Assembly (NCBI RefSeq): GCF_003350295.1
Contig: NZ_QLYY01000007.1
Span: 62,001-126,000 of the forward strand
Length of the DNA stretch: 64,000 nt
Direction of reading: 5' to 3'
From: Vibrio tetraodonis
GTDB taxonomy: Bacteria; Pseudomonadota; Gammaproteobacteria; Enterobacterales; Vibrionaceae
The position numbers and the translations under genes are program-made. Below, one piece after another: positions 47,953 through 58,869 of this stretch (positions are counted from its first letter, which is position 1; each line of letters starts with the position of its first letter). The notes beneath the pieces are model-generated. The model searched no databases. It was not told the origin of the DNA and saw only the letters and a program-made list of their open reading frames with translations.

Positions 47953-47979
47953 AAACCCCGGTAATGTCGGGGTTTTTGT
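47953..47979 (+). terminator. Intrinsic terminator of ftsH
   Basis: AAACCCCG and CGGGGTTT pair around a 7-base loop, then TTTTTGTATTTTTT. It sits only a few bases before folP, so folP is read through or has its own start. Confidence 0.8.
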
Positions 47980-47986
47980 ATTTTTT

Positions 47987-48838
47987 ATGATAATCAAATC
48001 AAATAATAAATTCCTAGACTTATCCACATCCCATGTAATGGGTATCCTAAATGTCACACCTGACTCGTTTTCTGATGGTGGAAAATATAACTCTCTCGAG
48101 CTTGCAGTTCAGCAAGCAAAGAAAATGGTAGAAGCGGGTGTCAGTATTATTGACATCGGTGGTGAATCCACTAGACCAGGTGCTCCAGATGTTGAGTTAG
48201 AAGAAGAGCTTGCGAGAGTGATTCCGGTTATTAAGGCTATCCGCTCACAGTCTGATGTGTGGATTTCCATTGATACCAGTAAAGCGGAAGTTATGCGCCA
48301 AGCTGTGCAGGCTGGAGCGGATATGATTAATGATGTTCGTGCTTTACAAGAACCAGGAGCATTGGATGTTGCAGCTAAGTCTGGCGTAGCAATATGTTTG
48401 ATGCATATGCAAGGACAGCCACGCACTATGCAGACTAACCCTCAATATCACAATTTATTCCAGGACATTACTAAGTTTTTACAGCAACGTGTGCAAGTGT
48501 GTCAGGAGATGGGAATTGATAGCAACCAATTAGTACTTGACCCTGGTTTTGGATTTGGCAAGACTCTGGAGCATAACTACCATATATTGGCGCACCTTGA
48601 AAATCTTCATCAACTTGGTTTCCCTATTCTTGCAGGTATGTCGCGTAAATCCATGCTGTTTAAACCTCTTGATAAATCTCCAGTGGAATGCGTTGCTGCT
48701 AGTATTAGCTGTGCAACCATAGCGGCGATGAAAGGGGCGCAAATCATTCGTGTTCATGACTTTGAACAAACGCTTGATGCAATGAAGATTGTTGAAATGG
48801 TAAAAGCCAATATTGATTTAAAATTTGGAAAGGAATAA
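47987..48838 (+). CDS. folP: Dihydropteroate synthase
   Basis: The 283-residue TIM-barrel enzyme joins p-aminobenzoate to dihydropterin pyrophosphate in folate synthesis and is the sulfonamide target. [18 protein letters not shown] and [12 protein letters not shown] are the two family signatures; [14 protein letters not shown] and IRVHD complete the active site. No good ribosome binding site precedes ATG 47987, which lies in the T-rich tail of the ftsH terminator. folP-glmM follows ftsH as in other gammaproteobacteria. Confidence 0.95.
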   Translation: MIIKSNNKFLDLSTSHVMGILNVTPDSFSDGGKYNSLELAVQQAKKMVEAGVSIIDIGGESTRPGAPDVELEEELARVIPVIKAIRSQSDVWISIDTSKAEVMRQAVQAGADMINDVRALQEPGALDVAAKSGVAICLMHMQGQPRTMQTNPQYHNLFQDITKFLQQRVQVCQEMGIDSNQLVLDPGFGFGKTLEHNYHILAHLENLHQLGFPILAGMSRKSMLFKPLDKSPVECVAASISCATIAAMKGAQIIRVHDFEQTLDAMKIVEMVKANIDLKFGKE

Positions 48839-48840
48839 AT

Positions 48841-50181
48841 ATGTCTGAGAAAAGACGTTATTTTGGTACTGATGGTGTTCGCGGCCATGTGGGGCAGTAC
48901 CCAATTAACCCTGATTTTGTGTTGAAACTAGGCTGGGCAGCTGGACGAGTTTTAGCCAAGCAAGGTACAAAGAAAGTTATTATTGGTAAAGATACGAGAA
49001 TATCTGGTTATATGCTTGAGTCTGCTCTTGAGGCAGGCCTTGCTGCTGCGGGGTTAAACGCGACTTTAACTGGGCCTATGCCAACGCCTGCTGTTGCTTA
49101 CTTGACACAGACCTTTCGCGCTGAAGCCGGAATAGTGATTTCAGCATCTCATAATCCTTATTATGATAACGGGATTAAGTTTTTTTCTTCAGAAGGAACT
49201 AAGCTCCCAGATGATATTGAGCTTGCGATTGAAGCCGAATTAGATAAAGAAATAGAGTGTGTAGACTCTGCTTTACTAGGTAAAGCTGCGCGCCTCAACG
49301 ACGCTGCGGGTCGCTATATTGAATTTTGTAAGAGTACTTTTCCTTCAGACTTAAGTCTTTCTGGGTTAAAAGTAGTTGTCGATTGTGCGCATGGAGCCAC
49401 TTATCATATTGCTCCTTCTGTCTTTACTGAGTTAGGTGCTGAAGTTGTTGCTATGGGTATTGAACCTAATGGTACCAATATTAACCATCAGGTTGGAGCA
49501 ACAGACGTGAAGGCTCTTCAAAAAAGAGTAGTTGAGGAGCAAGCCGATTTGGGTTTGGCATTTGATGGCGATGGTGACCGACTTATTATGGTTGATCATC
49601 AGGGCAATAAAGTCGATGGCGATCAAATCGCTTATATCATCGCTAAAGATGCGATGCGCCGTAGCGAGTTAAAAGGCGGAGTTGTCGGCACCTTAATGAC
49701 GAATCTAGGGATGGAAAATGGCCTTAAGGAGCTAGGTATTCCTTTTGTACGCGCAGCCGTCGGCGATCGGTATGTCATGGAACAGCTGTTGGAGAAAGGC
49801 TGGCAGATTGGTGCGGAAAACTCCGGTCACATTATACTGCTTGATAAAGTCACAACAGGAGACGCTATTGTTGCTGCATTGCAAGTGCTTGCTTCAGTTG
49901 TTGATAGCGAGTCCTCTCTTGAACAGCTAACCCAGGGAATGACCCTGTACCCCCAAGTATTAGAGAATGTGCGTTTTTCTGGAGATTCTAATCCTATGGA
50001 ATCGATAGAAGTGAAGTCATCGGTTGAAGAAGTAGAAGCTGAACTTGGTAGTAAAGGGAGAGTTCTCTTGCGTAAATCGGGTACCGAACCTTTGATTCGA
50101 GTTATGGTTGAGGGAGAAGATGCAGCTTTAGTTCAAGCCTCCGCACTTAAAATAGCGGAAGCTGTTAAAGCCAGTTTTTAG
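48841..50181 (+). CDS. glmM: Phosphoglucosamine mutase
   Basis: The 446-residue enzyme converts glucosamine-6-phosphate to glucosamine-1-phosphate for UDP-GlcNAc synthesis. The phospho-Ser is Ser103 in [16 protein letters not shown], the metal loop is DGDGDR and the phosphate-binding loop [17 protein letters not shown] lies 6 bases before the ATG and only two bases separate it from folP. In most vibrios secG follows; here holD does. Confidence 0.97.
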   Translation: MSEKRRYFGTDGVRGHVGQYPINPDFVLKLGWAAGRVLAKQGTKKVIIGKDTRISGYMLESALEAGLAAAGLNATLTGPMPTPAVAYLTQTFRAEAGIVISASHNPYYDNGIKFFSSEGTKLPDDIELAIEAELDKEIECVDSALLGKAARLNDAAGRYIEFCKSTFPSDLSLSGLKVVVDCAHGATYHIAPSVFTELGAEVVAMGIEPNGTNINHQVGATDVKALQKRVVEEQADLGLAFDGDGDRLIMVDHQGNKVDGDQIAYIIAKDAMRRSELKGGVVGTLMTNLGMENGLKELGIPFVRAAVGDRYVMEQLLEKGWQIGAENSGHIILLDKVTTGDAIVAALQVLASVVDSESSLEQLTQGMTLYPQVLENVRFSGDSNPMESIEVKSSVEEVEAELGSKGRVLLRKSGTEPLIRVMVEGEDAALVQASALKIAEAVKASF

Positions 50182-50276
50182 AATAATGGCCCTTTGTTAG
50201 GGCCTAAACCTTTCAGATTAGTTGTAAATTACTAGTATAAATTTCGGCTATTTTAAGTGAGTTATGTATCGAGCCT

Positions 50277-50675
50277 ATGCTGAGCAATCAACATATTTAT
50301 TTGCATGAAATGGGCATTCAGGCTTATGAAGTCCAAGATATTAATCTGCTACAAGGGTATAACGCAAAGCCGATTAGCTTAGCAGAAACATGTAAGCTCT
50401 TGTTTGTATCTGATACTTATCCTATCGGAGATACTGCAGAGTTACTTGAAAAAGTCTTGAAAAGTATGAATCTTAGCACTGCTGAAGCTCTTCATATCTA
50501 CCCACAATATCTCCCTCTTGTATCAAGCAAAACTCAGGCTTGGACTTGGTTTGCAGGATGTCAGATAGATCCAAGCATTCAAGGTAAGGTCTTAAGCTCA
50601 CCAAGCTTATCTTGCGTTAGAGGTAACTCTCAATATAGGCGAGAGTTATGGCAACAAATTTGTGAGAATCGATAA
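50277..50675 (+). CDS. holD: DNA polymerase III psi subunit
   Basis: A 132-residue protein whose N-terminus (YLHEMGIQAYEV) and C-terminal segment (SSPSLSCVRGNSQYRRELWQQICENR) match the HolD pattern of E. coli, where ASPALTDLRANPTARAALWQQIC is found. Psi joins chi to the clamp loader and links it to single-strand binding protein. The middle is poorly conserved, as is usual. It lies 5 bases before rimI, the same pairing as in E. coli, which strengthens the call. The ribosome binding site is weak. Confidence 0.88.
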   Translation: MLSNQHIYLHEMGIQAYEVQDINLLQGYNAKPISLAETCKLLFVSDTYPIGDTAELLEKVLKSMNLSTAEALHIYPQYLPLVSSKTQAWTWFAGCQIDPSIQGKVLSSPSLSCVRGNSQYRRELWQQICENR

Positions 50676-50680
50676 TCATT

Positions 50681-51130
50681 ATGTTGCTTAATCTTATGCC
50701 CCTCAAGCAAATACACCTCGAAGAAGTTTTTGCCATTGAAACACAGGCTCATACTCATCCCTGGTCTTTTAGTCTGATTGAAAACATAAATGGACGAGGC
50801 GCTTGCCATAAAGTTTTGATCAATGAAGATGAAAAAGTCGTTGGGTATTTTTATGCGCAGAATATTCTCGGTGAGGTAACTCTTCTCAATATCGCGGTAG
50901 AGCCGAAATTGCATGGACATGGTTATGGTAAATTTCTAATAGCGTCATTCCTAGAAATGTGTGCAAGCGATAAAGCAGAGAGTGCGTGGCTAGAGGTTAG
51001 AGCAAGTAACCATAAAGCCTATAGATTGTATGATGCAGTAGGATTCAATGAAGTAGACAGAAGAAGAGATTACTACCCCACTGAAGATGGCAAAGAGGAT
51101 GCCATCATCATGAGTTATCTTTTCTTGTAA
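50681..51130 (+). CDS. rimI: Ribosomal protein bS18 N-alpha-acetyltransferase
   Basis: The 149-residue GNAT enzyme shows the acetyl-CoA loop VEPKLHGHGYGKFLI, LEVRASNHKAYRLYDAVGFNEVDRRRDYYP and the C-terminal GKEDAIIMS typical of RimI. It acetylates the N-terminus of ribosomal protein S18. ATG 50681 is the likely start, though Met at 50699 would also give a full domain. It is convergent with the downstream GGDEF-EAL gene. Confidence 0.94.
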   Translation: MLLNLMPLKQIHLEEVFAIETQAHTHPWSFSLIENINGRGACHKVLINEDEKVVGYFYAQNILGEVTLLNIAVEPKLHGHGYGKFLIASFLEMCASDKAESAWLEVRASNHKAYRLYDAVGFNEVDRRRDYYPTEDGKEDAIIMSYLFL

Positions 51131-51133
51131 AGT

Positions 51134-53185
51134 TTACTTATGTACTGCTTTATCTATAGAAGATCCCTCAATAGGATAGAAGTTGGCTTCGAATCGAGAA
51201 GGTAATTCTGATGCAGGAAGGGGTTTGTCGAAGATATAACCTTGGAACTGGTCACAACCCAAATCTCGCAAAATATTAAGTTCAGCTACTTCTTCTACAC
51301 CTTCAGCAATGACTTCTAAGTTTAATCTCTGAGCTGTCATGATGATGGTGTCTACAATAGCTTGATCGCTTTCATCCAGATGAACTTGAGTAACAAACGA
51401 GCGATCGATTTTAAGTACATCAGCTGCTAAGTGTTTTAGGTATCTCAGTGATGAATAGCCAGTCCCAAAGTCATCAATCGAGATTTTAAGATTGAATTCT
51501 TTCAACTTGCTCATTTTCTCTATTGCATCTTCTACGTTTTCAAGCAACAGGTTCTCCGTAATTTCTAGCTCAATGTGATCACCGTTTACTCCTGCTTGAG
51601 CGAGTGCATCATGTATGTATTCTACAAAGCTATGCTGCCCAAATTGAAGAGGGCTAATATTGATAGCGAGTCTCTTAAAGGTGTCCGGTAACACACCTTG
51701 TTTGAGCCAGACGGAATACTGGTGTAAAGCTTGTTCAATAATCCAGTTACCGATTTGAAGTATCTGCCCTGTCTCTTCCGCGATAGGCATAAACACTCCG
51801 GGAGGAAGTAGGCCTTTTTCTGGGTGATTCCATCGAATAAGAGCCTCGACCCCCACGATCTGCTGTTTTCCACTCACTTGTGGTTGATAATAAAGCTCTA
51901 GCTGACCTTTGTTGATTGCTTCATGAAGCCCTTTTTCTATCTCTAAGAAAGACTCTACCTGAGCTTGCATCTCTGGTTCATAAAACATGTATTTGTTTCT
52001 TCCTGCCACTTTTGCGCGGTATAAAGCGGTATCAGCTTGACGCAACACATCAATATTGGTGCTGTTAACTGATGGGAAGACAGAGATCCCCACACTAGTT
52101 GTGCAGTAAAGCAAGTGGTCATCGATTGAGTAGGGATTAGAGATTAATGCGAGTAGCTGCTGAGCTGTATCATGGGCTTTGTCTGGATGAATCGAGGGCA
52201 TGAGAATTGCGAATTCATCACCACCAATGCGCGCTGCGGTATAATCATCTGCGAGCCAAGCTTCCATGCGTTTCGCAATGGCTTTTATTAAGTGATCACC
52301 AATGGTGTGTCCCAACGAATCGTTTATAGTTTTGAATCTGTCTAAATCAAGGTAAAACAGAACACCAGCCGTGTTGTCTTGTTGAGCTTTTTTGATTACG
52401 TCGTCAAGAGTTTGAAGCAACAAGCTTCGGTTTGCGAGTCCTGTTAACGAATCGTAATAGGCTAATTGGTTTAGTTTTGCTTCCGCGGCTTCTCTGTCTT
52501 TCCATAAAGTATGGAAAGTGGTTGCCAATTGTCCTAGTTCATCATCTCGATGAAGATTGGGCATTGAAACTTCAGTTTCTTTGTTTTGTAGTGACCTGAC
52601 CCACTCGATGAGTGTCACTAAAGGTTTGGACAGTTTCTGATAAAAAAACAGCAGTAGAATCGTAGTAAGTAGGATATTTCTGAAAAGGTCGAATAATAGT
52701 ATCTGACTGGTCTTCGCAATAAAGTTCTTAGCTATGTTCGCCCCATTGACGGAAAAACTCAGCATACCTACTACAACATGTGAGTTAGGTTGATGAAGCT
52801 CTGTTTGGTACACTGGTGTGTTTGGCGTAAGATAATGCGACAGTGCTTCTGTAAAAGAACTTTCCATCGCGATGTTTCTTTCTTGCTCAGTTAACACATC
52901 GCCAAAATCATCGACAATAGCAACCTGATAGATTGCACTGTCCATCAATAAGCTTGAGGCGACCTGTTCGGCCAACAACTGGTTCAAATGATATGCAGCT
53001 TGGCTGGCATTACTGTAGTTTTGTAACAGCTTGAACTGGTAGTGTTCTTCTATCCGCTTATGCTCCTGATGGAGATCGACCAAAATTTGGTACAGGCTAA
53101 ATATGATCCCCAGTATCACAGATACTAGGAAAACGGTTTTTGCTTGTCGGAATGCTAATGAATTTATTCTTTTGCTCGCAGGCAT
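51134..53185 (-). CDS. Membrane-bound GGDEF-EAL cyclic-di-GMP protein
   Basis: The 683-residue protein has two membrane segments (about 17-35 and 180-200) around a periplasmic sensor, a HAMP-like linker, a GGDEF domain with intact IGGDEFAIL (about residues 240-400) and an EAL domain with VEALIRWNHP, ELEITEN and DDFGTGYSSL. Both catalytic motifs are kept; no RxxD inhibitory site precedes GGDEF. It could make or degrade cyclic-di-GMP. The signal sensed is unknown. It diverges from prfC. Confidence 0.92.
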   Translation of the reverse strand: MPASKRINSLAFRQAKTVFLVSVILGIIFSLYQILVDLHQEHKRIEEHYQFKLLQNYSNASQAAYHLNQLLAEQVASSLLMDSAIYQVAIVDDFGDVLTEQERNIAMESSFTEALSHYLTPNTPVYQTELHQPNSHVVVGMLSFSVNGANIAKNFIAKTSQILLFDLFRNILLTTILLLFFYQKLSKPLVTLIEWVRSLQNKETEVSMPNLHRDDELGQLATTFHTLWKDREAAEAKLNQLAYYDSLTGLANRSLLLQTLDDVIKKAQQDNTAGVLFYLDLDRFKTINDSLGHTIGDHLIKAIAKRMEAWLADDYTAARIGGDEFAILMPSIHPDKAHDTAQQLLALISNPYSIDDHLLYCTTSVGISVFPSVNSTNIDVLRQADTALYRAKVAGRNKYMFYEPEMQAQVESFLEIEKGLHEAINKGQLELYYQPQVSGKQQIVGVEALIRWNHPEKGLLPPGVFMPIAEETGQILQIGNWIIEQALHQYSVWLKQGVLPDTFKRLAINISPLQFGQHSFVEYIHDALAQAGVNGDHIELEITENLLLENVEDAIEKMSKLKEFNLKISIDDFGTGYSSLRYLKHLAADVLKIDRSFVTQVHLDESDQAIVDTIIMTAQRLNLEVIAEGVEEVAELNILRDLGCDQFQGYIFDKPLPASELPSRFEANFYPIEGSSIDKAVHK

Positions 53186-53395
53186 AATCGTAACTGGTTC
53201 CTTCTACTCCTTTAGTTATAGACCAAATTTATTGATATTTTAATTTGTAGTGCATTTCAAGCAGAATTATTTGTCTCGGTTGCTCCCAAAGTCAATATAA
53301 GCGAAAATACCACGCAAATAGAATCATTACGCTAGTGAAGAAATCATGACTTACTCTGACGGCCACTAGCTCTAGGAATTTAAGAAGAATCTTTG

Positions 53396-54985
53396 ATGTC
53401 AAATTCAGCTTTTTTGGGCGAAGTTTCCAAACGTAGGACGTTCGCTATTATTTCCCACCCCGATGCGGGTAAAACTACGATAACAGAGAAAGTTCTTCTG
53501 TTTGGACGTGCAATTCAAACTGCTGGTACGGTTAAAGGAAGAGGCTCTGCGCAACATGCCAAGTCAGATTGGATGGAGATGGAAAAGGAACGTGGAATTT
53601 CTGTCACTACTTCTGTTATGCAGTTTCCATACAATGATTGCCTTGTTAACCTGTTAGATACTCCAGGACACGAAGACTTCTCAGAAGACACTTATCGGAC
53701 TTTGACAGCGGTTGACTCGTGCTTGATGGTGATCGATGCAGCTAAAGGTGTCGAAGATCGTACACGCAAGTTAATGGAAGTGACACGTCTTCGTGATACG
53801 CCGATTGTGACTTTTATGAACAAACTTGACCGGGATATCCGTGATCCTATGGAGCTTCTGGATGAAGTCGAAAGCGAGTTGAGTATTGCTTGTGCTCCTA
53901 TTACTTGGCCAATTGGTTGCGGAAAGGAATTTAAAGGTGTTTATCACATACATCGCAATGAAACGATTCTTTATGCAACGGGCCAAGGACATACCATTCA
54001 AGATATGCGCATTGTTAAAGGCTTGGATAACCCGGAACTTGATGAGGCTGTCGGGAGTGAATTAGCCCAGCAATTACGTGAAGAACTAGAGTTGGTAATT
54101 GGTGCGTGCCCTGAGTTTGATCAAGAGCTTTTCTTAGCCGGAGAACTCACACCTGTCTATTTTGGTACAGCACTAGGTAACTTTGGCGTTGACCATATGC
54201 TTGATGGCTTGACTAAATGGGCTCCAGCTCCGATGCCACGTCAGGCGAATGAGCGTCAGGTGGAAGCTCATGAAGATAAGTTCTCTGGTTTTGTATTTAA
54301 AATCCAAGCGAATATGGATCCCAAGCATAGAGACAGAATTGCCTTCATGCGCATCGTGTCGGGAACCTATAAGCAAGGCATGAAAATGAATCATGTCCGC
54401 CTTGGTAAGCAAATCAATATATCCGATGCTGTAACCTTTATGGCTGGTGACCGTTCAAGGGCCGAAGATGCTTGCGCTGGAGATATTATAGGCTTGCACA
54501 ACCACGGAACTATCCAAATTGGTGATACCTTTACCCAAGGAGAAGCTCTAAAGTTTTCCGGTATTCCTAATTTTGCTCCAGAGCTTTTCCGTCGTATTCG
54601 TCTCAAAGATCCACTCAAGCAGAAACAATTATTGAAAGGCTTAGTCCAGCTCTCAGAAGAAGGTGCGGTACAAGTGTTTCGTCCGCTGCAGAATAACGAT
54701 CTTATTGTTGGTGCGGTTGGTGTGCTGCAGTTTGATGTGGTCGTTGCTCGATTAAAAGCTGAATATAACGTAGAGGCTATTTATGAGAGTGTTAATGTAG
54801 CGACGGCGCGCTGGGTAGAGTGTGCAGATGGTAAAAAGCTTGATGAATTCCAGCGTAAGAACCAAGTCAACTTAGCACTTGATGGCGGCGACAATCTTAC
54901 TTACATCGCACCGACTATGGTTAACCTCAACCTAGCAAAAGAGCGCTTCCCTGATGTCGATTTCAGAGCGACTCGTGAGCATTAA
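53396..54985 (+). CDS. prfC: Peptide chain release factor 3
   Basis: The 529-residue GTPase recycles release factors 1 and 2 after termination. Motifs are G1 [10 protein letters not shown]2/switch [12 protein letters not shown]3 [15 protein letters not shown] and G4 MNKLDR, followed by translation-factor domains II and III. The start is ATG 53396 ([10 protein letters not shown]), giving the family length; a TTG directly before it is the outermost possible codon. It is convergent with srmB across a shared terminator. Confidence 0.97.
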   Translation: MSNSAFLGEVSKRRTFAIISHPDAGKTTITEKVLLFGRAIQTAGTVKGRGSAQHAKSDWMEMEKERGISVTTSVMQFPYNDCLVNLLDTPGHEDFSEDTYRTLTAVDSCLMVIDAAKGVEDRTRKLMEVTRLRDTPIVTFMNKLDRDIRDPMELLDEVESELSIACAPITWPIGCGKEFKGVYHIHRNETILYATGQGHTIQDMRIVKGLDNPELDEAVGSELAQQLREELELVIGACPEFDQELFLAGELTPVYFGTALGNFGVDHMLDGLTKWAPAPMPRQANERQVEAHEDKFSGFVFKIQANMDPKHRDRIAFMRIVSGTYKQGMKMNHVRLGKQINISDAVTFMAGDRSRAEDACAGDIIGLHNHGTIQIGDTFTQGEALKFSGIPNFAPELFRRIRLKDPLKQKQLLKGLVQLSEEGAVQVFRPLQNNDLIVGAVGVLQFDVVVARLKAEYNVEAIYESVNVATARWVECADGKKLDEFQRKNQVNLALDGGDNLTYIAPTMVNLNLAKERFPDVDFRATREH

Positions 54986-55015
54986 TAATATCAATGTTTG
55001 TGCTTAATTAAGAAT

Positions 55016-55046
55016 AAAGGGCTAGCGCTAATGGCTAGCCCTTTAT
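55016..55046. terminator. Bidirectional terminator between prfC and srmB
   Basis: AAAGGGCTAGC and GCTAGCCCTTT form an 11-bp stem with a 7-base loop between the convergent genes. Confidence 0.85.
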
Positions 55047-55060
55047 TGTATCTGTGATAG

Positions 55061-56293
55061 TTATTTTTTCTTCTTAGTGGTTTTTTTCTTATTGTTGGGC
55101 TGTGCGGCTTTTTTGTCGTCCTTTTTCTTTTTCTTGAATACAGGCTTTTTGTGCTTTGGGCGAAGCTCTTTTATAAACCGCTCTTTAATTTCTTCTTTGA
55201 CGTAACGAGCAACGCGTTCCATCATAGGTTGATCATGGGCTTCAATCAGTGAGATAGCATTGCCTTTTTTCCCTGCGCGAGCAGTGCGGCCAATCCGATG
55301 CAAGTATACATCTGCACTGCGAGGCATGTCATAGTTGATGACATGGCTTATATCTGGTAGGTCGATACCGCGAGCCGCTACATCTGTCGCAATAAGTATG
55401 TTGACTGTCCCATCTCGAAAGCGAGCAATAGCATTGTTGCGCCTATCTTGTGGCATTTCACCTTGAATCCAAGCACATGGAATCTGTGCTCTTTCTAACT
55501 CTGAACGCAGCTCTGCTAGACGATCGCGAGTTTTCACAAAGATAATGGTGCGTTCAGCTTGTTCTGTAAGTATGTTTTTGAGTAGGGCAAGTTTATGAGC
55601 TAAGTCATCCGCTCTGTGATACCACTGAGATATTTTCTTTCTCTCTCTGCGTGAGGGCTCTGCATCGATATGAGCGGGATCTTTCAATAAGTCAGCAGTG
55701 AAACCTTCTACCCCTTTTCCTTCTAATGTTGCAGAGAACAGCAGAGTTTGCTTACGCCAGCGGCATTCTGACGATAGACGGTCAACAGTTGGGCCAAAGC
55801 CCATGTCTAGCATACGGTCTGCTTCGTCCAAAATGAGCCATTCTATCGCTCGGCAGTCAAAACGTTCAGCCTCGATGTATTCCATTAGCCTGCCCGGAGT
55901 CGCCACCACAATATCTTGTGTTGTTGAAAGGATATCCGCATGCTCTTGATATTGGACGCCACCAGTAATGGTAAAAATATTCAAGTTGGTATGTTTGGCC
56001 AAAGCTCTCGCTTGCTCGGCTACCTGCATGGCCAATTCGCGTGTTGGTGTTAGGATCAATATACGTGCGGGGCCTGGTTTTCGGCGAGGGAAATCTTGTA
56101 GATACTGAAGTGCTGGAAGAACAAAGGCGGCCGTCTTACCCGTACCTGTAGGGGCTGATGCGAGAATGTCTTTGCCATCCAAAGCTTGCGGAATAGATTC
56201 AGCCTGAATTTGAGTTGGGCGGCTAAAGCCCATTTCTTCTATTGCGATGAGCAGGTTAGGGTCCAGCTCTAGTTCAGCAAAATGTTTGATCAC
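55061..56293 (-). CDS. srmB: ATP-dependent RNA helicase SrmB
   Basis: The 410-residue DEAD-box helicase acts early in 50S subunit assembly. Motifs: Q motif GFSRPTQIQ, I APTGTGKT, II LDEADRMLDMGF, III FSATLEG, VI HRIGRTARAGKKG. The C-terminal tail is Lys-rich (KKPVFKKKKKDDKKAA), shorter than in E. coli. I place the start at GTG 56293, which gives VIKHFAELELDPNLL like E. coli SrmB and has GGAG 8 bases upstream; an upstream ATG adds 16 unlikely residues. Confidence 0.95.
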   Translation of the reverse strand: MIKHFAELELDPNLLIAIEEMGFSRPTQIQAESIPQALDGKDILASAPTGTGKTAAFVLPALQYLQDFPRRKPGPARILILTPTRELAMQVAEQARALAKHTNLNIFTITGGVQYQEHADILSTTQDIVVATPGRLMEYIEAERFDCRAIEWLILDEADRMLDMGFGPTVDRLSSECRWRKQTLLFSATLEGKGVEGFTADLLKDPAHIDAEPSRRERKKISQWYHRADDLAHKLALLKNILTEQAERTIIFVKTRDRLAELRSELERAQIPCAWIQGEMPQDRRNNAIARFRDGTVNILIATDVAARGIDLPDISHVINYDMPRSADVYLHRIGRTARAGKKGNAISLIEAHDQPMMERVARYVKEEIKERFIKELRPKHKKPVFKKKKKDDKKAAQPNNKKKTTKKKK

Positions 56294-56382
56294 TCTGGTA
56301 TCTCCACAAACAGGTAAGTGAGAACAATAAATTGAGGACACGTATTATAGAGGCTTCGGTGATAAGGATCACACCTTAATTT

Positions 56383-57102
56383 TTACATCTTGAGGTAAAA
56401 GTCTTTGGTTAGAGCGATAAAGTCTTCTGTGTAGGTATTATTTTCTTGAATAATAATTTGCTGATACTCGGCTTCGGTTTCATGTGGGGTGAGTTGTATC
56501 AAAAGTCTATTCGTGGCTTTTTTGCCTGTAGGTTTAACTTCACATAGTTTTGATAGATGCCAACCAAATGTTTTGGCTTGTTCAATGAATTTTATTCCTT
56601 CTACTTTCGGGAGAATAAAACATGCTTTACCATCTTCAGTGATTAAGCGTAAAGCGATTTTCAGAAGCTCTTCATGCTCAAGTGTTAAAGTGTGCCTTGC
56701 AGTTGCTCTCGCCTTTATCTGGGCTGTTTCTCCATTGTTAAAATAGGGTGGATTGCATATCACAGTGTCATATTTGTATTTAAAGGGAAAGGTTAGAACG
56801 TCACCTTGTTGCAAACAGATACGAGTATGCCAGGGTGAAGTAAAGAAATTATTTTTGGCAATAAGACAAGCTTGTTCGTCAATTTCAATTGCATCAATCA
56901 AGCAATGATGGTTTCTCTGGACACACATTAAAGCTAACAATCCAGTTCCTGTTCCTATGTCTAGAATTCTTTTTGAGTTATGTATATCACTCCATGCGCC
57001 CAACAGGACGCCATCTGTACTGACTGGCATACCTATGCGCCCACTGTTCACTTTAAACTGTTTAAAGGCAAAACTTTTGGTCCTAATATCACTTTTTTTC
57101 AT
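56383..57102 (-). CDS. trmN6: tRNA1(Val) adenine-37 N6-methyltransferase
   Basis: The 239-residue methyltransferase (YfiC family) has ILDIGTGTGLLALM for S-adenosylmethionine and CNPPYFNNG as catalytic motif IV of N6-adenine enzymes. The N-terminal FKVNSGRIGMPVSTDGVLLGAW is typical. It modifies A37 of valine tRNA. It lies beside srmB, as in E. coli, and diverges from brnQ; the 291-base gap (57103-57393) is AT-rich and shows no clear operator. Confidence 0.93.
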   Translation of the reverse strand: MKKSDIRTKSFAFKQFKVNSGRIGMPVSTDGVLLGAWSDIHNSKRILDIGTGTGLLALMCVQRNHHCLIDAIEIDEQACLIAKNNFFTSPWHTRICLQQGDVLTFPFKYKYDTVICNPPYFNNGETAQIKARATARHTLTLEHEELLKIALRLITEDGKACFILPKVEGIKFIEQAKTFGWHLSKLCEVKPTGKKATNRLLIQLTPHETEAEYQQIIIQENNTYTEDFIALTKDFYLKM

Positions 57103-57393
57103 TGTTTACAGCCATAAATAAAGGAGGTTTTGTTTCTGATTTGTTTAAAATTTGTATTTATTGTGTTAGGTTGTTTTTGTGTGTGAGCGAAATTATTATC
57201 TTATTTTTATTTAAATCTTAGTCAATAATACTATCAATTGACCTTTTCTATAAATTTATATGGCGTTCTTTAAGCTAGGGTTGCGGGTAAGAGAGTGTTT
57301 CGTCATTATTCGCCTCCAAATTTATAGACTGAGTCGCCTACTTGGACAGCTCAGCATACACAACATCAATCTCAGATAGTTAAAGGGTCTCTT

Positions 57394-58707
57394 GTGAATC
57401 AGACTTTAAAATTAACAGATATTATCGCGTTAGGCTTTATGCTTTTCGCTTTCTTCTTAGGCGCCGGCAATATTATTTTCCCTCCACTGGCGGGCCAGTT
57501 AGCCGGTGAAAATATCATGCCTGCAATGATAGGTTTTCTCGTAACTGCAGTAGGTCTTCCTCTAATTACAATCGTTGCTATTGCAGTATCTGGTGGCTCA
57601 TGGGAGCACCTTACTAAAGATTTACCTAAACGCTCTGCAACCTTAATGGCCGTATTAATCTTTATCATTATTGGCCCTGCTTTTGCGGCGCCTAGAACTG
57701 GGCTTGTTGCTTATGAGATGGCGGTTAAGCCATTTTTTATCGAAGCAACAGATGCGCATCTTGCGCTCTTTTCTGTGCTGTTTTTTACCATCGCAATGTT
57801 TTTTGCGTGGTCTCAGGGTAAATTAATTGATGTGATAGGTAAGGTTTTAACACCAGCTTTATTTATCGGATTGATTATTCTGGCATTTGCGGTGTTTTAT
57901 GATCCTCAGGGTTCAATGCTATTTGCTCAAGATGAATACTTAAGCCATCCATTGCAAAAAGGCTTTCTTGATGGTTACAACACCATGGACACCTTTGGCT
58001 CGCTTATGTTTGGTGTTTTGATTGTTGATGCGCTTCGTAAAAAAGGTATTACAGAACAAAAAGCAACAGCTCGATATTTGATTAGCGCGGCTTGTATAGC
58101 AGCTGTCGGACTCGCTTTTGTTTATATTTCGCTTTTCTATTTGGGAGCGACGAGTTCTGTGGTTGCATCTGGTGCCGACAATGGTGGTGTGATCCTTAGC
58201 TTGTATGTTCAGTCTCTATTTGGTTCATACGGCCAAACTGTGCTGTCAGTTATCGTATTGCTTGCCTGTTTGACAACCGCGATAGGCCTTATTTCTGCCT
58301 GTTCTGACTACTTTAGTTCTTTGACTTCAATATCATACAAAAATTGGGTCATCATAATCGGCGTGGTTTGTGCTGTGGTCGCAAATGTTGGCTTGTCACA
58401 ATTAATTGCACTGTCAGTACCTGTGCTTTTCGCTCTTTATCCTGTGGCGATTGCACTTGTAGGGCTTACATTTATTCGCAAGTTTTTACCGAATCCTAAG
58501 TTAGGTTATAGAGTTGTGCTCAGTGTATCGCTTATCTTTGCATTGATTGATGCAGCAAAAGTGGCAGGTGTTGATGTATCTGCTTTGAGCATACTGCCTA
58601 TGTTTGATATCGGTATGGGCTGGTTACTGCCCACTCTTGCTGCCATGCTATGCATGTTCTTTATTGGTAAGGCTGAGCAGCCCAGCTTAAACAAAGAAGC
58701 AGCATAA
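57394..58707 (+). CDS. brnQ: Branched-chain amino acid carrier BrnQ (LIVCS family)
   Basis: The 437-residue inner-membrane protein has about 12 membrane segments and imports leucine, isoleucine and valine with a cation. The opening LTDIIALGFMLFAFFLGAGNIIFPP and PAFAAPRTGLVAYEMAV are BrnQ signatures. The start is GTG with AAAGGG about 7 bases upstream. It stands alone, with its own terminator before prfB. Confidence 0.94.
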   Translation: MNQTLKLTDIIALGFMLFAFFLGAGNIIFPPLAGQLAGENIMPAMIGFLVTAVGLPLITIVAIAVSGGSWEHLTKDLPKRSATLMAVLIFIIIGPAFAAPRTGLVAYEMAVKPFFIEATDAHLALFSVLFFTIAMFFAWSQGKLIDVIGKVLTPALFIGLIILAFAVFYDPQGSMLFAQDEYLSHPLQKGFLDGYNTMDTFGSLMFGVLIVDALRKKGITEQKATARYLISAACIAAVGLAFVYISLFYLGATSSVVASGADNGGVILSLYVQSLFGSYGQTVLSVIVLLACLTTAIGLISACSDYFSSLTSISYKNWVIIIGVVCAVVANVGLSQLIALSVPVLFALYPVAIALVGLTFIRKFLPNPKLGYRVVLSVSLIFALIDAAKVAGVDVSALSILPMFDIGMGWLLPTLAAMLCMFFIGKAEQPSLNKEAA

Positions 58708-58731
58708 CTTCGCTTACCTTTACAAGTTCAC

Positions 58732-58768
58732 ATCCCTCTGTTTGGCCTAGTTCATCAGAGGGATTTTT
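58732..58768 (+). terminator. Intrinsic terminator of brnQ
   Basis: ATCCCTCTG and CAGAGGGAT pair around a 15-base loop, then TTTTTGT. Confidence 0.85.
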
Positions 58769-58869
58769 GTATCCAGATTCGTGATTCGCTTCTAAAAAAA
58801 ATCTGTATCTTCATCACACTTTTCAGTACAATCTTTCGGTTAAATTCTACTCATAAATGTTGAGCAAAC

